Program-made: the position numbers and the translations under genes | Source of the DNA: Bacteroidota bacterium | Lineage (GTDB): Bacteria; Bacteroidota; Bacteroidia; Bacteroidales; FEN-979 | Assembly (NCBI GenBank): GCA_030706225.1 | Contig: JAUZOW010000004.1 | Span: 1 to 39,246 of the forward strand | Length of the DNA: 39,246 nucleotides | Direction of reading: 5' to 3' | In this document: positions 24,207 through 31,909 of the stretch, in pieces | Layout of the letters: each line of letters opens with the position of its first letter | Numbering within the stretch: position 1 is the stretch's first letter | Notes under the pieces: model-generated | What the model was told of the DNA's origin: nothing | Database searches by the model: none | What the model saw: only the letters and a program-made list of their open reading frames with translations

Positions 24207-26066
24207 CTAATACTCGAGATACTGGGAAAATACCGCCTGCATATATGCTTTGCCTTCCCGGATAATGGAATCCTGAATAGAGGTATTCATCTTGCAGAAA
24301 TGAAAATAATTCGTCGGAACATCAAATGAGAAAAAGGCATCCGGACGAATCCACCCTCCTCCGTCATCCGAGGCAATATAGGCAAAATCAGGTGTATATG
24401 GATTAAAAAGATTTTTACTCCACTGAAACGATTTGGCTGATAGATGAAGCTGGGCGAGCAATGTTGCCGGAATATCATTATGATTCCCCATCTTGCTCCA
24501 TTTCTTCCCTTTATATTGATCCTTTATGACATTCCCGTAGAAAAGCATCGGAATACGGTGATATTCCTGCGACAACGGATGCCAGTTTCTGTAGGAATTA
24601 TGACTGTGGTCGGCCACAATAATAAACAATGTATTGTCAAACCACGGTTCCTGCTTTGCTTTTCTGAAATATTCGCCAAGACAATGATCGGTGTAATAAG
24701 CAGCATTAATGTACTCATGCTCATTATCTCCCCATTTCAAAGGCTTCGGATAAGGTTGATCCCAGGGAGAATGTGTGCTTACTGTAAATAATGAGGAAAA
24801 GAATGGAACAGGTTCTTTATTAAGCTGCTGAAGCTGATAATTCAATGTATACTGATCATGTATGCCTAGTTTTCCACGGGGAAAAGCCGAAGGGAAGTTT
24901 TCTCCTTCCGTAATCCGGTCAAATTCATTGAACATCATATATCCTCGCATATTTCCGTAAATAAGCTGACCTCCAAAATAAAACGAAGTATGATAACCTT
25001 CTTTTTTCAGAATCTTGACCATACTTGGGAGTTTCATGTATTTATCGGGCTGAACAGTAATCGAGGAAACCTGATGAGCCGGGAAGCCACTGAAAATAGA
25101 CGCCATCCCCTGTTCCGACCGGCTTCCGGTTGCATATATCTGATCGAACAGAATTCCGTTCTTCTCCAGTTCCTTGAATTCCGGTGTTATTCCCGGTTCT
25201 CCGCCGAGATCTTCGATTAAATCGGCCGACCAGCTCTCCATGATTAAGATCACAATATTTGGACGTCGATTTTTCAAAATATTGATCGTGGTATCCTTTC
25301 GGGTCCTGTATATATCAGCAACCAGCCTTCGGGCTTCTTCCGGTTTCATGAATACATAAGGATCCTTGTTGAAATTTGCCAGGTTTTCGAATACACTGAT
25401 ATAAAGATTGAAAAAATTATTTACCGAAGCCATATTAAGAATCGTATGGCGGGAATAAAACGATTGGCTCTGATTGATAGGTATTTGCTGAACACCACCC
25501 CGCATTCCGATAAACAGTACCGGAAACATCACAACCATGAATACCAGGGAAAACCACCATTTTCGGGGTGATTCGTGAATTTCAGTGTAAAACAGCTTTG
25601 TATAGGCAAAGAAACCGGCCAAAAATAAAAAGATCAGTATAACCAGTAATATAAAAAAGGTGGAAGTTCCTGCAGAATTGTAAATTTCACTGGGATGCAT
25701 GAAATACTTCAAAACCTTATAGGTAAGCTTTGTTTTCCATTCTGAATATATCCCCATCTCCCCGGCTGCAGTCAAAGAATAAAAAAAGATCATGAGACCC
25801 GAATAGATCTTATTGATTACATTCAGCCACCGGAAGTTGTAAAAACTTTGAACTAAAAGGATCAGAAAAGGTATGACCAGCAAATAGCAGGCTGTTCCTG
25901 CATCAAGCCGGAGGGAATGCCAGAATACTCCGGTAACTTCCGTAAATGGAATATTCTCTGCATTAATGATCTTAAGATAATAAAGGAGAAAAACAAGGCG
26001 TGAGAAATCGAAGAACAGGATCCAGAAAACGAATTGTCTTACAAGTGATACAAGGATCTTTTTCAT
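24207..26066 (-). CDS. LTA-synthase-like membrane sulfatase family protein
   Basis: A 619-residue protein with about five N-terminal membrane helices (roughly 10-30, 55-72, 85-102, 135-155, 172-188) and an extracytoplasmic sulfatase-fold domain from about 268. Metal-site motifs are PNIVILIMESWS with Glu277, VSTHSPWD, and IIVADHSHN. The nucleophile region reads ATGSRSEQG, so Ser317 stands where LtaS and most relatives have Thr. In Gram-positives the family polymerises glycerol phosphate onto lipid; Bacteroidota lack lipoteichoic acid, so the likely role is transfer of a phospho-substituent (e.g. phosphoglycerol or phosphoethanolamine) to an envelope lipid or glycan, which is inference. The gene stands alone between a terminator and a divergent promoter. 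Confidence 0.88.
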   Translation of the reverse strand: MKKILVSLVRQFVFWILFFDFSRLVFLLYYLKIINAENIPFTEVTGVFWHSLRLDAGTACYLLVIPFLILLVQSFYNFRWLNVINKIYSGLMIFFYSLTAAGEMGIYSEWKTKLTYKVLKYFMHPSEIYNSAGTSTFFILLVILIFLFLAGFFAYTKLFYTEIHESPRKWWFSLVFMVVMFPVLFIGMRGGVQQIPINQSQSFYSRHTILNMASVNNFFNLYISVFENLANFNKDPYVFMKPEEARRLVADIYRTRKDTTINILKNRRPNIVILIMESWSADLIEDLGGEPGITPEFKELEKNGILFDQIYATGSRSEQGMASIFSGFPAHQVSSITVQPDKYMKLPSMVKILKKEGYHTSFYFGGQLIYGNMRGYMMFNEFDRITEGENFPSAFPRGKLGIHDQYTLNYQLQQLNKEPVPFFSSLFTVSTHSPWDQPYPKPLKWGDNEHEYINAAYYTDHCLGEYFRKAKQEPWFDNTLFIIVADHSHNSYRNWHPLSQEYHRIPMLFYGNVIKDQYKGKKWSKMGNHNDIPATLLAQLHLSAKSFQWSKNLFNPYTPDFAYIASDDGGGWIRPDAFFSFDVPTNYFHFCKMNTSIQDSIIREGKAYMQAVFSQYLEY

Positions 26067-26082
26067 CCTAAAAATATTATTG

Positions 26083-26090
26083 CAAAATTA
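26083..26090 (-). promoter_or_regulatory. Candidate -7 promoter element for the LTA-synthase-like gene
   Basis: The minus strand reads TAATTTTG, a full match, 16 bases upstream of the ATG at 26066. The -33 element is unclear. Confidence 0.45.
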
Positions 26091-26123
26091 CATAATCTTA
26101 AAAACAGAAAGAAAGCTTTTTTA

Positions 26124-26157
26124 TTGTATCGTTTGCATTACCATTTTTGTATTTTTG
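26124..26157 (+). promoter_or_regulatory. Candidate promoter for yggS
   Basis: TATTTTTG at 26150-26157 fully matches the -7 element, and TTG at 26124-26126 lies 23 bases upstream. The yggS ATG follows 18 bases after the -7 element. Confidence 0.5.
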
Positions 26158-26175
26158 TTCCAATCGCAATAGATA

Positions 26176-26838
26176 ATGAATATACGGGAAAAATTGGAGT
26201 CCCTTCATCAAGAGATCCCTTCAAATGTCAAGCTAATCGCGGTTTCCAAGACGAAACCTGCGTCAATGATAAAAGAAGCGTTTCAGGCAGGTCAGCGTGC
26301 GTTTGGTGAGAACAAGGCAAAGGAAGTACTGGAAAAGCATGTCCTTCTTCCGGAAGAAACAGAATGGCATTTTATAGGGCATCTGCAAACCAATAAAGTA
26401 AAGCAGATTGCCCCTTTCATTCATATGATCCAGAGTGTCGACTCTTTTCACCTGCTTAGGGAAATCAACAAGGAAGCCCTGAAAAACAACCGGGTTATCC
26501 CATGCCTGCTGGAATTCCATATTGCGACAGAAGAGACGAAGTCTGGTTTTAACCGTCAGGAAGTTACAGAGATGATTTCATCTCAGGAATTTAGTAATAT
26601 GAAGAATATCCGGATTGCCGGAGTGATGGGAATGGCAACATTTACAGATGATTCCAGTCTGGTTCATAAGGAATTCCGGGATCTTCATGAACATTTCAAC
26701 TTTTTAAAGTTTTCCTATTTCAAAGACGATCCGTCATTTTGCGAAATATCCATGGGGATGTCGAGCGATTACCCTATTGCCATTGAAGAAGGAAGTACAA
26801 TGGTCCGTATTGGATCTGCCATTTTTGGAGGAAGATAA
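26176..26838 (+). CDS. yggS: YggS/PLPBP family pyridoxal phosphate homeostasis protein
   Basis: A 220-residue single-domain PLP-binding TIM-barrel protein. Family motifs are LIAVSKTKPA with PLP-binding Lys25, FGENKAKE, EWHFIGHLQTNKVK, IQSVDS, GVMGMATF, and ISMGMSSDYPIAIEEGSTMVRIG ahead of the terminal AIFGGR; the last two hold the phosphate-binding residues. It has no enzyme activity of its own; the family buffers vitamin B6 levels and affects amino-acid metabolism. Length is normal. It is followed after 18 bases by a DUF3298 gene, with which it may be co-transcribed. Confidence 0.95.
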   Translation: MNIREKLESLHQEIPSNVKLIAVSKTKPASMIKEAFQAGQRAFGENKAKEVLEKHVLLPEETEWHFIGHLQTNKVKQIAPFIHMIQSVDSFHLLREINKEALKNNRVIPCLLEFHIATEETKSGFNRQEVTEMISSQEFSNMKNIRIAGVMGMATFTDDSSLVHKEFRDLHEHFNFLKFSYFKDDPSFCEISMGMSSDYPIAIEEGSTMVRIGSAIFGGR

Positions 26839-26856
26839 TTGTAAAAATTTTCTGTA

Positions 26857-27990
26857 ATGAAATCAATGAAAAGCAATTTATTGACAGTACTGATCGTTCT
26901 GGTTTGCCTTGTGCCTGCAGCCGGACAAACACCGGTTCCGAAGACTGCATACTTTCATATGAAGGGATCTATCGACAGAACTATTCCGGTAACATTCGAT
27001 GTTGTAAAGTTGAATGATACCCTTTATTGTGATTTCCTACTGAAAGATCCGACCCTGGCTTTGCAGGTTGAATCGACCGGAGAAATACCTGTGTTCTGTG
27101 GTAAAGCAGATGCTACGGGCGCCTTTACACTTCATCGTCCTTTCAAATCCGGAAAACCTTATATTAAAGGAAAACTTGTTAATGGTAATAAGATTACAGG
27201 AGTCTGGTATTCTGAAAACGGCAAAAATTACACAGTAGATCTTACCGAAGCCACACCGGCAGGAAGTGCTTCGCTGACTGCAACATATATGAAAGACTCA
27301 AAGCCACTGATCGCAAAGCAAAAATCTCCGTCTGCAAAAATCCAGATGGCGCTTATTTTGCCTCAGGAATCCTCTAATATTATTATTTCCGATTCACTGA
27401 GAAAGGTGATGGCTGAGAAATTCAGCGAACGGGCTGGAATTCATGAAACTTCGGAAGCTATCCTGGAAAATATCAAACGGGTATTTTTTACCACTTATAT
27501 ATCCAGCAACGAACAGCTTTATAAGACCAACAAAGGCATGAGCTTCCAATGGGAATCTCTGAAATTCATGCATATTCTCCATAATGAATCCAATATTTTT
27601 TCCTTCTATATTATCAATTATGCTTTTACCGGCGGAGCTCACGGACTGGAAACCTATGAATCCAGCAATGTGGATCTGCAAACCGGAAAAGAAATCCGGT
27701 TCAATCAGATATTCCGGGATGGATCTCAGGATGCGTTGAAAGAACGGCTGACTGCAAAGCTGAAAGCCAATTTTTCTTTAAAACCGGAACAAAAGCTGAC
27801 AGATAATGGATTTTTTACAGATGAAATCAAGCCGGGAGATCAGTTTTACATTAACGGTCAGGGAATCGGATTTATATATAACCATTACGAAATCGCCCCC
27901 TACTCTTCAGGTATCTTCTTTATTTTTCTGAATTGGGATGAAGTACGCGACCTGATCCGTCCGGATTCACATGTTCGTTCTCTGTTTTAG
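26857..27990 (+). CDS. Exported DUF3298 (RsiV-like) domain protein
   Basis: A 377-residue exported protein. It has a signal peptide, MKSMKSNLLTVLIVLVCLVP, with cleavage near AAGQ. Residues 30-145 form a beta-rich domain of unknown type. The C-terminal 200 residues resemble DUF3298: YAFTGGAHGLETYES, FNQIFRDGSQDALKERL, and FYINGQGIGFIYNHYEIAPYSSG. Related domains occur in the anti-sigma factor RsiV, where they bind lysozyme, but this protein has no membrane anchor or sigma-binding part, so an anti-sigma role is not supported; periplasmic location is inferred. The stop codon overlaps that of the convergent prmC by three bases. Confidence 0.8.
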   Translation: MKSMKSNLLTVLIVLVCLVPAAGQTPVPKTAYFHMKGSIDRTIPVTFDVVKLNDTLYCDFLLKDPTLALQVESTGEIPVFCGKADATGAFTLHRPFKSGKPYIKGKLVNGNKITGVWYSENGKNYTVDLTEATPAGSASLTATYMKDSKPLIAKQKSPSAKIQMALILPQESSNIIISDSLRKVMAEKFSERAGIHETSEAILENIKRVFFTTYISSNEQLYKTNKGMSFQWESLKFMHILHNESNIFSFYIINYAFTGGAHGLETYESSNVDLQTGKEIRFNQIFRDGSQDALKERLTAKLKANFSLKPEQKLTDNGFFTDEIKPGDQFYINGQGIGFIYNHYEIAPYSSGIFFIFLNWDEVRDLIRPDSHVRSLF

Positions 27991-28901
27991 TGAGGAACAT
28001 GCCAATAGGAAGTATCCAAGGGACGGAATTTTAATTCACCGGAAGCAAAACGGTCTTTTCCGTTAAGATCCTTGATAATTCCGGCAGGATTGAATTCATT
28101 CGCGTGCAACAGTTGATTTATCTGTGTTCCGAACTGTTCGTTGATCTCAATATACAACGATCCAGGTCTGTTAAGATGCTTTAGTGCAAAATTAACAATA
28201 GCTTTATAAAACAGCAGAGGATCATCGCCGGGAATAAAGATCGCCAGGGAAGGCTCATGATCCATCACATTCTTTTTCATCAACCTCTTCTCCTCTTCTG
28301 TTACATAAGGTGGGTTGCTGACCATAATATCAAAGGCCGGAAAATCATTCCACTGCGATTCATCCAAAATATTCTGATGAACAAACCGGATATCAGCCTG
28401 ATATCGTGCTGCGTTTTCTTCAGCAATGGCAAGGGCTTCCCGCGAGCAATCGGTTGCCCATATTTTTGCTCCCCGGAAAAAACGGGCGAGTGAAATGGCA
28501 ATGCATCCTGTACCTGTACCTATATCAAGAATGGTCAGATCCTCAAAACGCCTGAATTCGTTCTCTTTCAGGATGTACTGAATCAGTTCTTCCGTTTCCG
28601 GGCGCGGGATAAGGGTTGCCGGAGTGACTTTCAGATCCAGATCGAGAAAGGAAGATGTTCCTGTTATATATTGTATAGGTACTGATTCTTTCAACTGTTT
28701 CAAAGCATTGTTGAACTTTTCAACGTTTTCCTTATCTGTTAAGGTTTTTAGATTCATCTGAAGCTGGATTTGTGTCCATCCCATCCATTTTTCGCAAAGA
28801 AGGAAAAAAATCTGCCGGATTTCACCGGGAGTATACTGATCTCCGAGTTCTGCAAGGAAAATTTCACGGATTTTTTCTATTTCTTTTGGTTCTGTAATCA
28901 T
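27987..28901 (-). CDS. prmC: Peptide chain release factor N5-glutamine methyltransferase
   Basis: A 304-residue SAM-dependent methyltransferase of the PrmC/HemK family. It has the N-terminal helical domain, the linker LIPRPETEELIQYIL, the SAM-binding DIGTGTG (126-132) and the catalytic NPPY (196-199). It methylates the glutamine of the GGQ motif in release factors, which is needed for efficient translation termination. No release factor gene is adjacent. Its terminal codons overlap the convergent DUF3298 gene by four bases (TTAG is read as a stop on both strands), so neither has space for its own spacer. Start at ATG 28901, 53 bases from the divergent yigZ. Confidence 0.95.
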   Translation of the reverse strand: MITEPKEIEKIREIFLAELGDQYTPGEIRQIFFLLCEKWMGWTQIQLQMNLKTLTDKENVEKFNNALKQLKESVPIQYITGTSSFLDLDLKVTPATLIPRPETEELIQYILKENEFRRFEDLTILDIGTGTGCIAISLARFFRGAKIWATDCSREALAIAEENAARYQADIRFVHQNILDESQWNDFPAFDIMVSNPPYVTEEEKRLMKKNVMDHEPSLAIFIPGDDPLLFYKAIVNFALKHLNRPGSLYIEINEQFGTQINQLLHANEFNPAGIIKDLNGKDRFASGELKFRPLDTSYWHVPH

Positions 28902-28954
28902 ACCCCGAAATTAAAAATTTAAAAGTAATTTAGCGTTTTCCAGTCATTCCTTTT

Positions 28955-29578
28955 ATGCCAAACGATGACACTTATCAAACCTTAGCTTCCGTATCCCAGT
29001 CATCTTACAGAGACAGAGCAAGTAAGTTTTATGGCTTTGCTTACCCGGTAACTACAGAAGACGAAGTAAAAGAGATTCTGGCATCGATCCGTAAAAAGTA
29101 TCACGACGCTAATCATTACTGTTATGCATACCGGCTGGGCTATGACAATCCCGCGATCCGGATGAATGATGACGGGGAACCTTCGGGGAGTGCAGGTAAG
29201 CCAATTTACGGACAAATACTTTCAAAGGACATTACCAATGTGCTGATTGTTGTTGTGCGATATTTCGGTGGCACCAAGCTTGGAATTCCAGGATTGATCC
29301 AGGCATTCAGAACAGCTGCGCGGGAAGCTATTGAAAGTAATACTATTGTAACGCGTACGCTGGATGAAACCCATACCATCCTGTTTCCGTACCCTGTCCT
29401 CAGCCAGGTAATGAAAATCATTAAGGAAGACAGTGCTTCCATTCTGAATCAGAAATTCGACCAGCAATGCAGTATTACGTTCACAATCAGAAAATCCCTT
29501 TCCGGAAAAATCCTTGGGAGATTAGAAAGGGTTGCAGGGTTGGAAACAGATATTAACAATTTGAAGAGTGGAATTTGA
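28955..29578 (+). CDS. YigZ/IMPACT family protein
   Basis: A 207-residue protein of the YigZ (UPF0029/IMPACT) family. The N-terminal domain carries FYGFAYPVTTEDEVKEIL, the hallmark DDGEPSGSAGKPI and VVVVRYFGGTKLGIPGLIQA. The C-terminal DUF1949 ferredoxin-like domain covers about residues 135-200. Mammalian IMPACT regulates GCN2; the bacterial role is not defined, and RNA or translation-factor binding has been proposed from the fold. Length is normal. A weak TAATTTAG element just upstream is one mismatch from the -7 consensus. The start is ATG at 28955. Confidence 0.92.
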   Translation: MPNDDTYQTLASVSQSSYRDRASKFYGFAYPVTTEDEVKEILASIRKKYHDANHYCYAYRLGYDNPAIRMNDDGEPSGSAGKPIYGQILSKDITNVLIVVVRYFGGTKLGIPGLIQAFRTAAREAIESNTIVTRTLDETHTILFPYPVLSQVMKIIKEDSASILNQKFDQQCSITFTIRKSLSGKILGRLERVAGLETDINNLKSGI

Positions 29579-29885
29579 AAAATATATATCTAATTTAGAA
29601 TAAGTCCAATTATATTTTAGATGATATGTAGATTTCTGCAAGTAATTGTCTGTAAATGCAAATCATATTTAGAAATATTCCATTTTGTGGAAATCAATTT
29701 CAAATAAATTCTTATCAGATAAAGGTTTGCCAGCGATAAACACGTTTTAATGAACACACTGATTTTACAGGGGAAACACAAGAATTTTTATGAAAATATT
29801 TTAATAAATCAAGGGTAAAAAATTTTTTTTTTAAACTTTTTTTTTTAAAATTTGTTAAATCAAAAATGAGATTTTTATCCCCGCC

Positions 29886-29910
29886 GTATTTTGGCTTGCG
29901 GACAAAATAC
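29886..29910 (+). repeat. Perfect 8-base inverted repeat upstream of dnaA
   Basis: GTATTTTG (29886-29893) and CAAAATAC (29903-29910) are exact reverse complements around a 9-base loop, GCTTGCGGA. No T-run follows, so it is not a standard terminator. It could be an operator for a dimeric regulator or a structured upstream element. Confidence 0.6.
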
Positions 29911-29921
29911 TAAACGCTCGG

Positions 29922-29956
29922 TTGCATAAAGTTACAACATTTTTATATTAACTCTG
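29922..29956 (+). promoter_or_regulatory. Weak candidate promoter for dnaA
   Basis: TAACTCTG at 29949-29956 is one mismatch from TAnnTTTG, with TTG at 29922-29924 upstream; the spacer of 24 bases is long. The ATG follows 12 bases later, so the leader would be very short. Confidence 0.25.
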
Positions 29957-29968
29957 GGTGGTTTATTA

Positions 29969-31405
29969 ATGGAAAAACACGTCGTTGAAGTTTGGGAAAA
30001 TTGTTTAAAGATTATCAAGGATAATATTAATTATCAGAGTTTTAAGACTTGGTTCCTTCCCATCAAGCCGATCCGACTAAAAGATAATGTCCTGACAATT
30101 CAAGTTCCAAGTCAATTCTTTTATGAATGGCTTGAAGAACATTATATTGGGCTTTTAAAGAAAACAATAAAGAAGGAATTGGGTAGCGAAGGGCGCCTGG
30201 AATACAGCATTATAATGGATAATGCAACAAATGATCCGGAGCCTTACACTATTCACTTACCGACCGGTGAGAAGAAAGCAGTGGCCAATCCTGCAGTTTC
30301 TATGCCCATTGATCTCAACCGAGGCAGCAGCAAAGAGATTCCAAATCCCTTTATTATCCCCGGATTAAAGAAGATTAAAGTCAATTCACAACTGATCGAA
30401 AGCTATTCCTTTGATAACTTTGTTGAAGGCGACTGCAATCGGCTTGCCCGATCTGCCGGTTACGCTGTTGCTACCAACCCCGGTAAAACAGCTTTTAATC
30501 CTTTACTTATATATAGCGCTACCGGACTGGGCAAAACCCATCTCTCCCACGCTATTGGCCTTCAAGTTAAAAATAACTTCCCGGAAAAGACCGTCTTATA
30601 TGTTACTACCGACCAATTCATGAACCAATTCATCGACTCGGTCAAAAACGGGAACCAAAATGATTTTATCCACTTTTATCAGATCATCGATGTCCTTATC
30701 CTCGATGATATCCACAATCTTGCGGGGAAGGAAAAGACACAGGATGTATTCTTCCATATCTTCAATCATCTGCATCAGAAAAGCAACCAGATCATCCTGA
30801 CTTCCGACAAGCCCCCCGTGGAAATGAAAGGCATTGAACCCCGTCTTCTTTCACGCTTCAAATGGGGATTATCCGCTGATCTTCAGGTTCCCGACCTGGA
30901 AACCCGTATTGCTATCCTTCATAAAAAATTATACAACGACGGCATCGAAATCAGTGAAGATGTCGTGGAATACCTTGCTTACAGCATCAATACCAATATC
31001 AGGGAACTGGAAGGCGCTCTGATCTCCCTTCTCGCTCAATCCTCGCTGAATAAAAAAACCATCACCCTGGATCTTGCCCGTCAGATGATCGACAAATTCG
31101 TTAAGAACACTTCCAGGGAAATATCTATTGACTATATCCAGAAAGTCGTTTGCGATTATTTCAATATTCCTATCGAAATGATCCATTCAAAAACCCGGAA
31201 AAGAGAAATTGTCCAGGCTCGGCAACTTTCCATGTACTTCTCCAAAAAGCACACCAAAGCTTCTCTCGCCAGTATCGGGCTCCATTGTGGAAATAAAGAC
31301 CATGCTACGGTACTCCATGCATGCCGGACTGTTAATAATCTGGTCGAAACAGATAAACAGTTCCGTACCTTTGTTGAAGAATTGGATAAGAAAATAAAAC
31401 TTTAA
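29969..31405 (+). CDS. dnaA: Chromosomal replication initiator protein DnaA
   Basis: A 478-residue DnaA of usual size. Domain I covers about 1-75 (VWENCLKIIKDNINYQSFKTW), then a short variable linker. The AAA+ module has Walker A SATGLGKT (183-190), Walker B VLILDDIH (242-249) and sensor 2 NIRELEGAL. Domain IV binds DnaA boxes through a helix-turn-helix and the signature GNKDHATVLHA. It melts the origin when ATP-bound. The Walker A motif is unusual: its first position is Ser rather than Gly. The next gene begins 18 bases after the stop, so dnaA appears to head an operon with a small phosphatase, a PLP enzyme and an RsmI-like methyltransferase. Confidence 0.97.
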   Translation: MEKHVVEVWENCLKIIKDNINYQSFKTWFLPIKPIRLKDNVLTIQVPSQFFYEWLEEHYIGLLKKTIKKELGSEGRLEYSIIMDNATNDPEPYTIHLPTGEKKAVANPAVSMPIDLNRGSSKEIPNPFIIPGLKKIKVNSQLIESYSFDNFVEGDCNRLARSAGYAVATNPGKTAFNPLLIYSATGLGKTHLSHAIGLQVKNNFPEKTVLYVTTDQFMNQFIDSVKNGNQNDFIHFYQIIDVLILDDIHNLAGKEKTQDVFFHIFNHLHQKSNQIILTSDKPPVEMKGIEPRLLSRFKWGLSADLQVPDLETRIAILHKKLYNDGIEISEDVVEYLAYSINTNIRELEGALISLLAQSSLNKKTITLDLARQMIDKFVKNTSREISIDYIQKVVCDYFNIPIEMIHSKTRKREIVQARQLSMYFSKKHTKASLASIGLHCGNKDHATVLHACRTVNNLVETDKQFRTFVEELDKKIKL

Positions 31406-31423
31406 ATCCTTCTTCCCTGTCTC

Positions 31424-31909
31424 ATGAAGATCCTCTTTGTCTGTACAGGTAATATCTGCCGCTCTCCGATGGCAGAAGGCATTCTCCGCGATAAGCTGGA
31501 AAAGCTGAATATTCCCGCAGAGGTTGATTCTGCAGGCTTTGAAGAGTTTCATGCCGGAGATGAACCCGATGAAAGAGCTATCCTCACTACCCGGAAAAGA
31601 AGAATCGATATCACTGGCCATCGTGGAAGACTTTTTACAACCAATGATTTTGACCGTTTCGACAGGATCTATTTTATGGACTCTTACCATTATTACCAGC
31701 TATCCATGTTCTCAAGGGACGAGAATGATCTGAAAAAAACAGATTACCTCATGAATATAGTCTATCCCGGAAGAAATCTTCCGGTTAGTGATCCCTGGTA
31801 TGATGGAATGACAGCCTTTGAAAAGGTTTACGAACAACTCGATAAAGCTTGTGAGATCCTTGCCAGGTCATTGAAAACCAATGATCAAGATTATGGCAGA
31901 AAAAAATAA
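31424..31909 (+). CDS. Low-molecular-weight protein tyrosine phosphatase
   Basis: A 161-residue enzyme of the low-molecular-weight phosphotyrosine phosphatase family. The P-loop VCTGNICRSPMAEG holds the nucleophile Cys7 and Arg13; the general acid Asp123 is in VSDPWYDG. Both essential elements are intact. It removes phosphate from tyrosine (or similar small substrates) in the cytoplasm. There is no cognate tyrosine kinase nearby. Placement directly after dnaA and before an RsmI-like gene is a known order in Bacteroidota. Its 3' end overlaps the next gene by 29 bases (or 14 if that gene starts at its second Met). Confidence 0.93.
   Translation: MKILFVCTGNICRSPMAEGILRDKLEKLNIPAEVDSAGFEEFHAGDEPDERAILTTRKRRIDITGHRGRLFTTNDFDRFDRIYFMDSYHYYQLSMFSRDENDLKKTDYLMNIVYPGRNLPVSDPWYDGMTAFEKVYEQLDKACEILARSLKTNDQDYGRKK

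Larger units (their letters stand above)
29579..29968 (+). other. AT-rich 390-base intergenic region upstream of dnaA
   Basis: The longest gene-free stretch in the window. It contains long A and T runs at about 29816-29850 (possible unwinding-type DNA), a short palindrome TTATCAGATAA near 29721, and a perfect hairpin at 29886-29910. The consensus DnaA box TTATCCACA is not present exactly; TTATCCCCG near 29876 and TGTGGAAAT near 29686 each have two mismatches. It could be the dnaA regulatory region or a diverged origin; I cannot decide. No RNA gene or small reading frame is evident. Confidence 0.5.

Noticed and set aside
29579-29968. Classical oriC with DnaA boxes
   Set aside because: No exact TTATCCACA or one-mismatch cluster found; only two-mismatch sites. 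Kept as an open question and not as an origin call.
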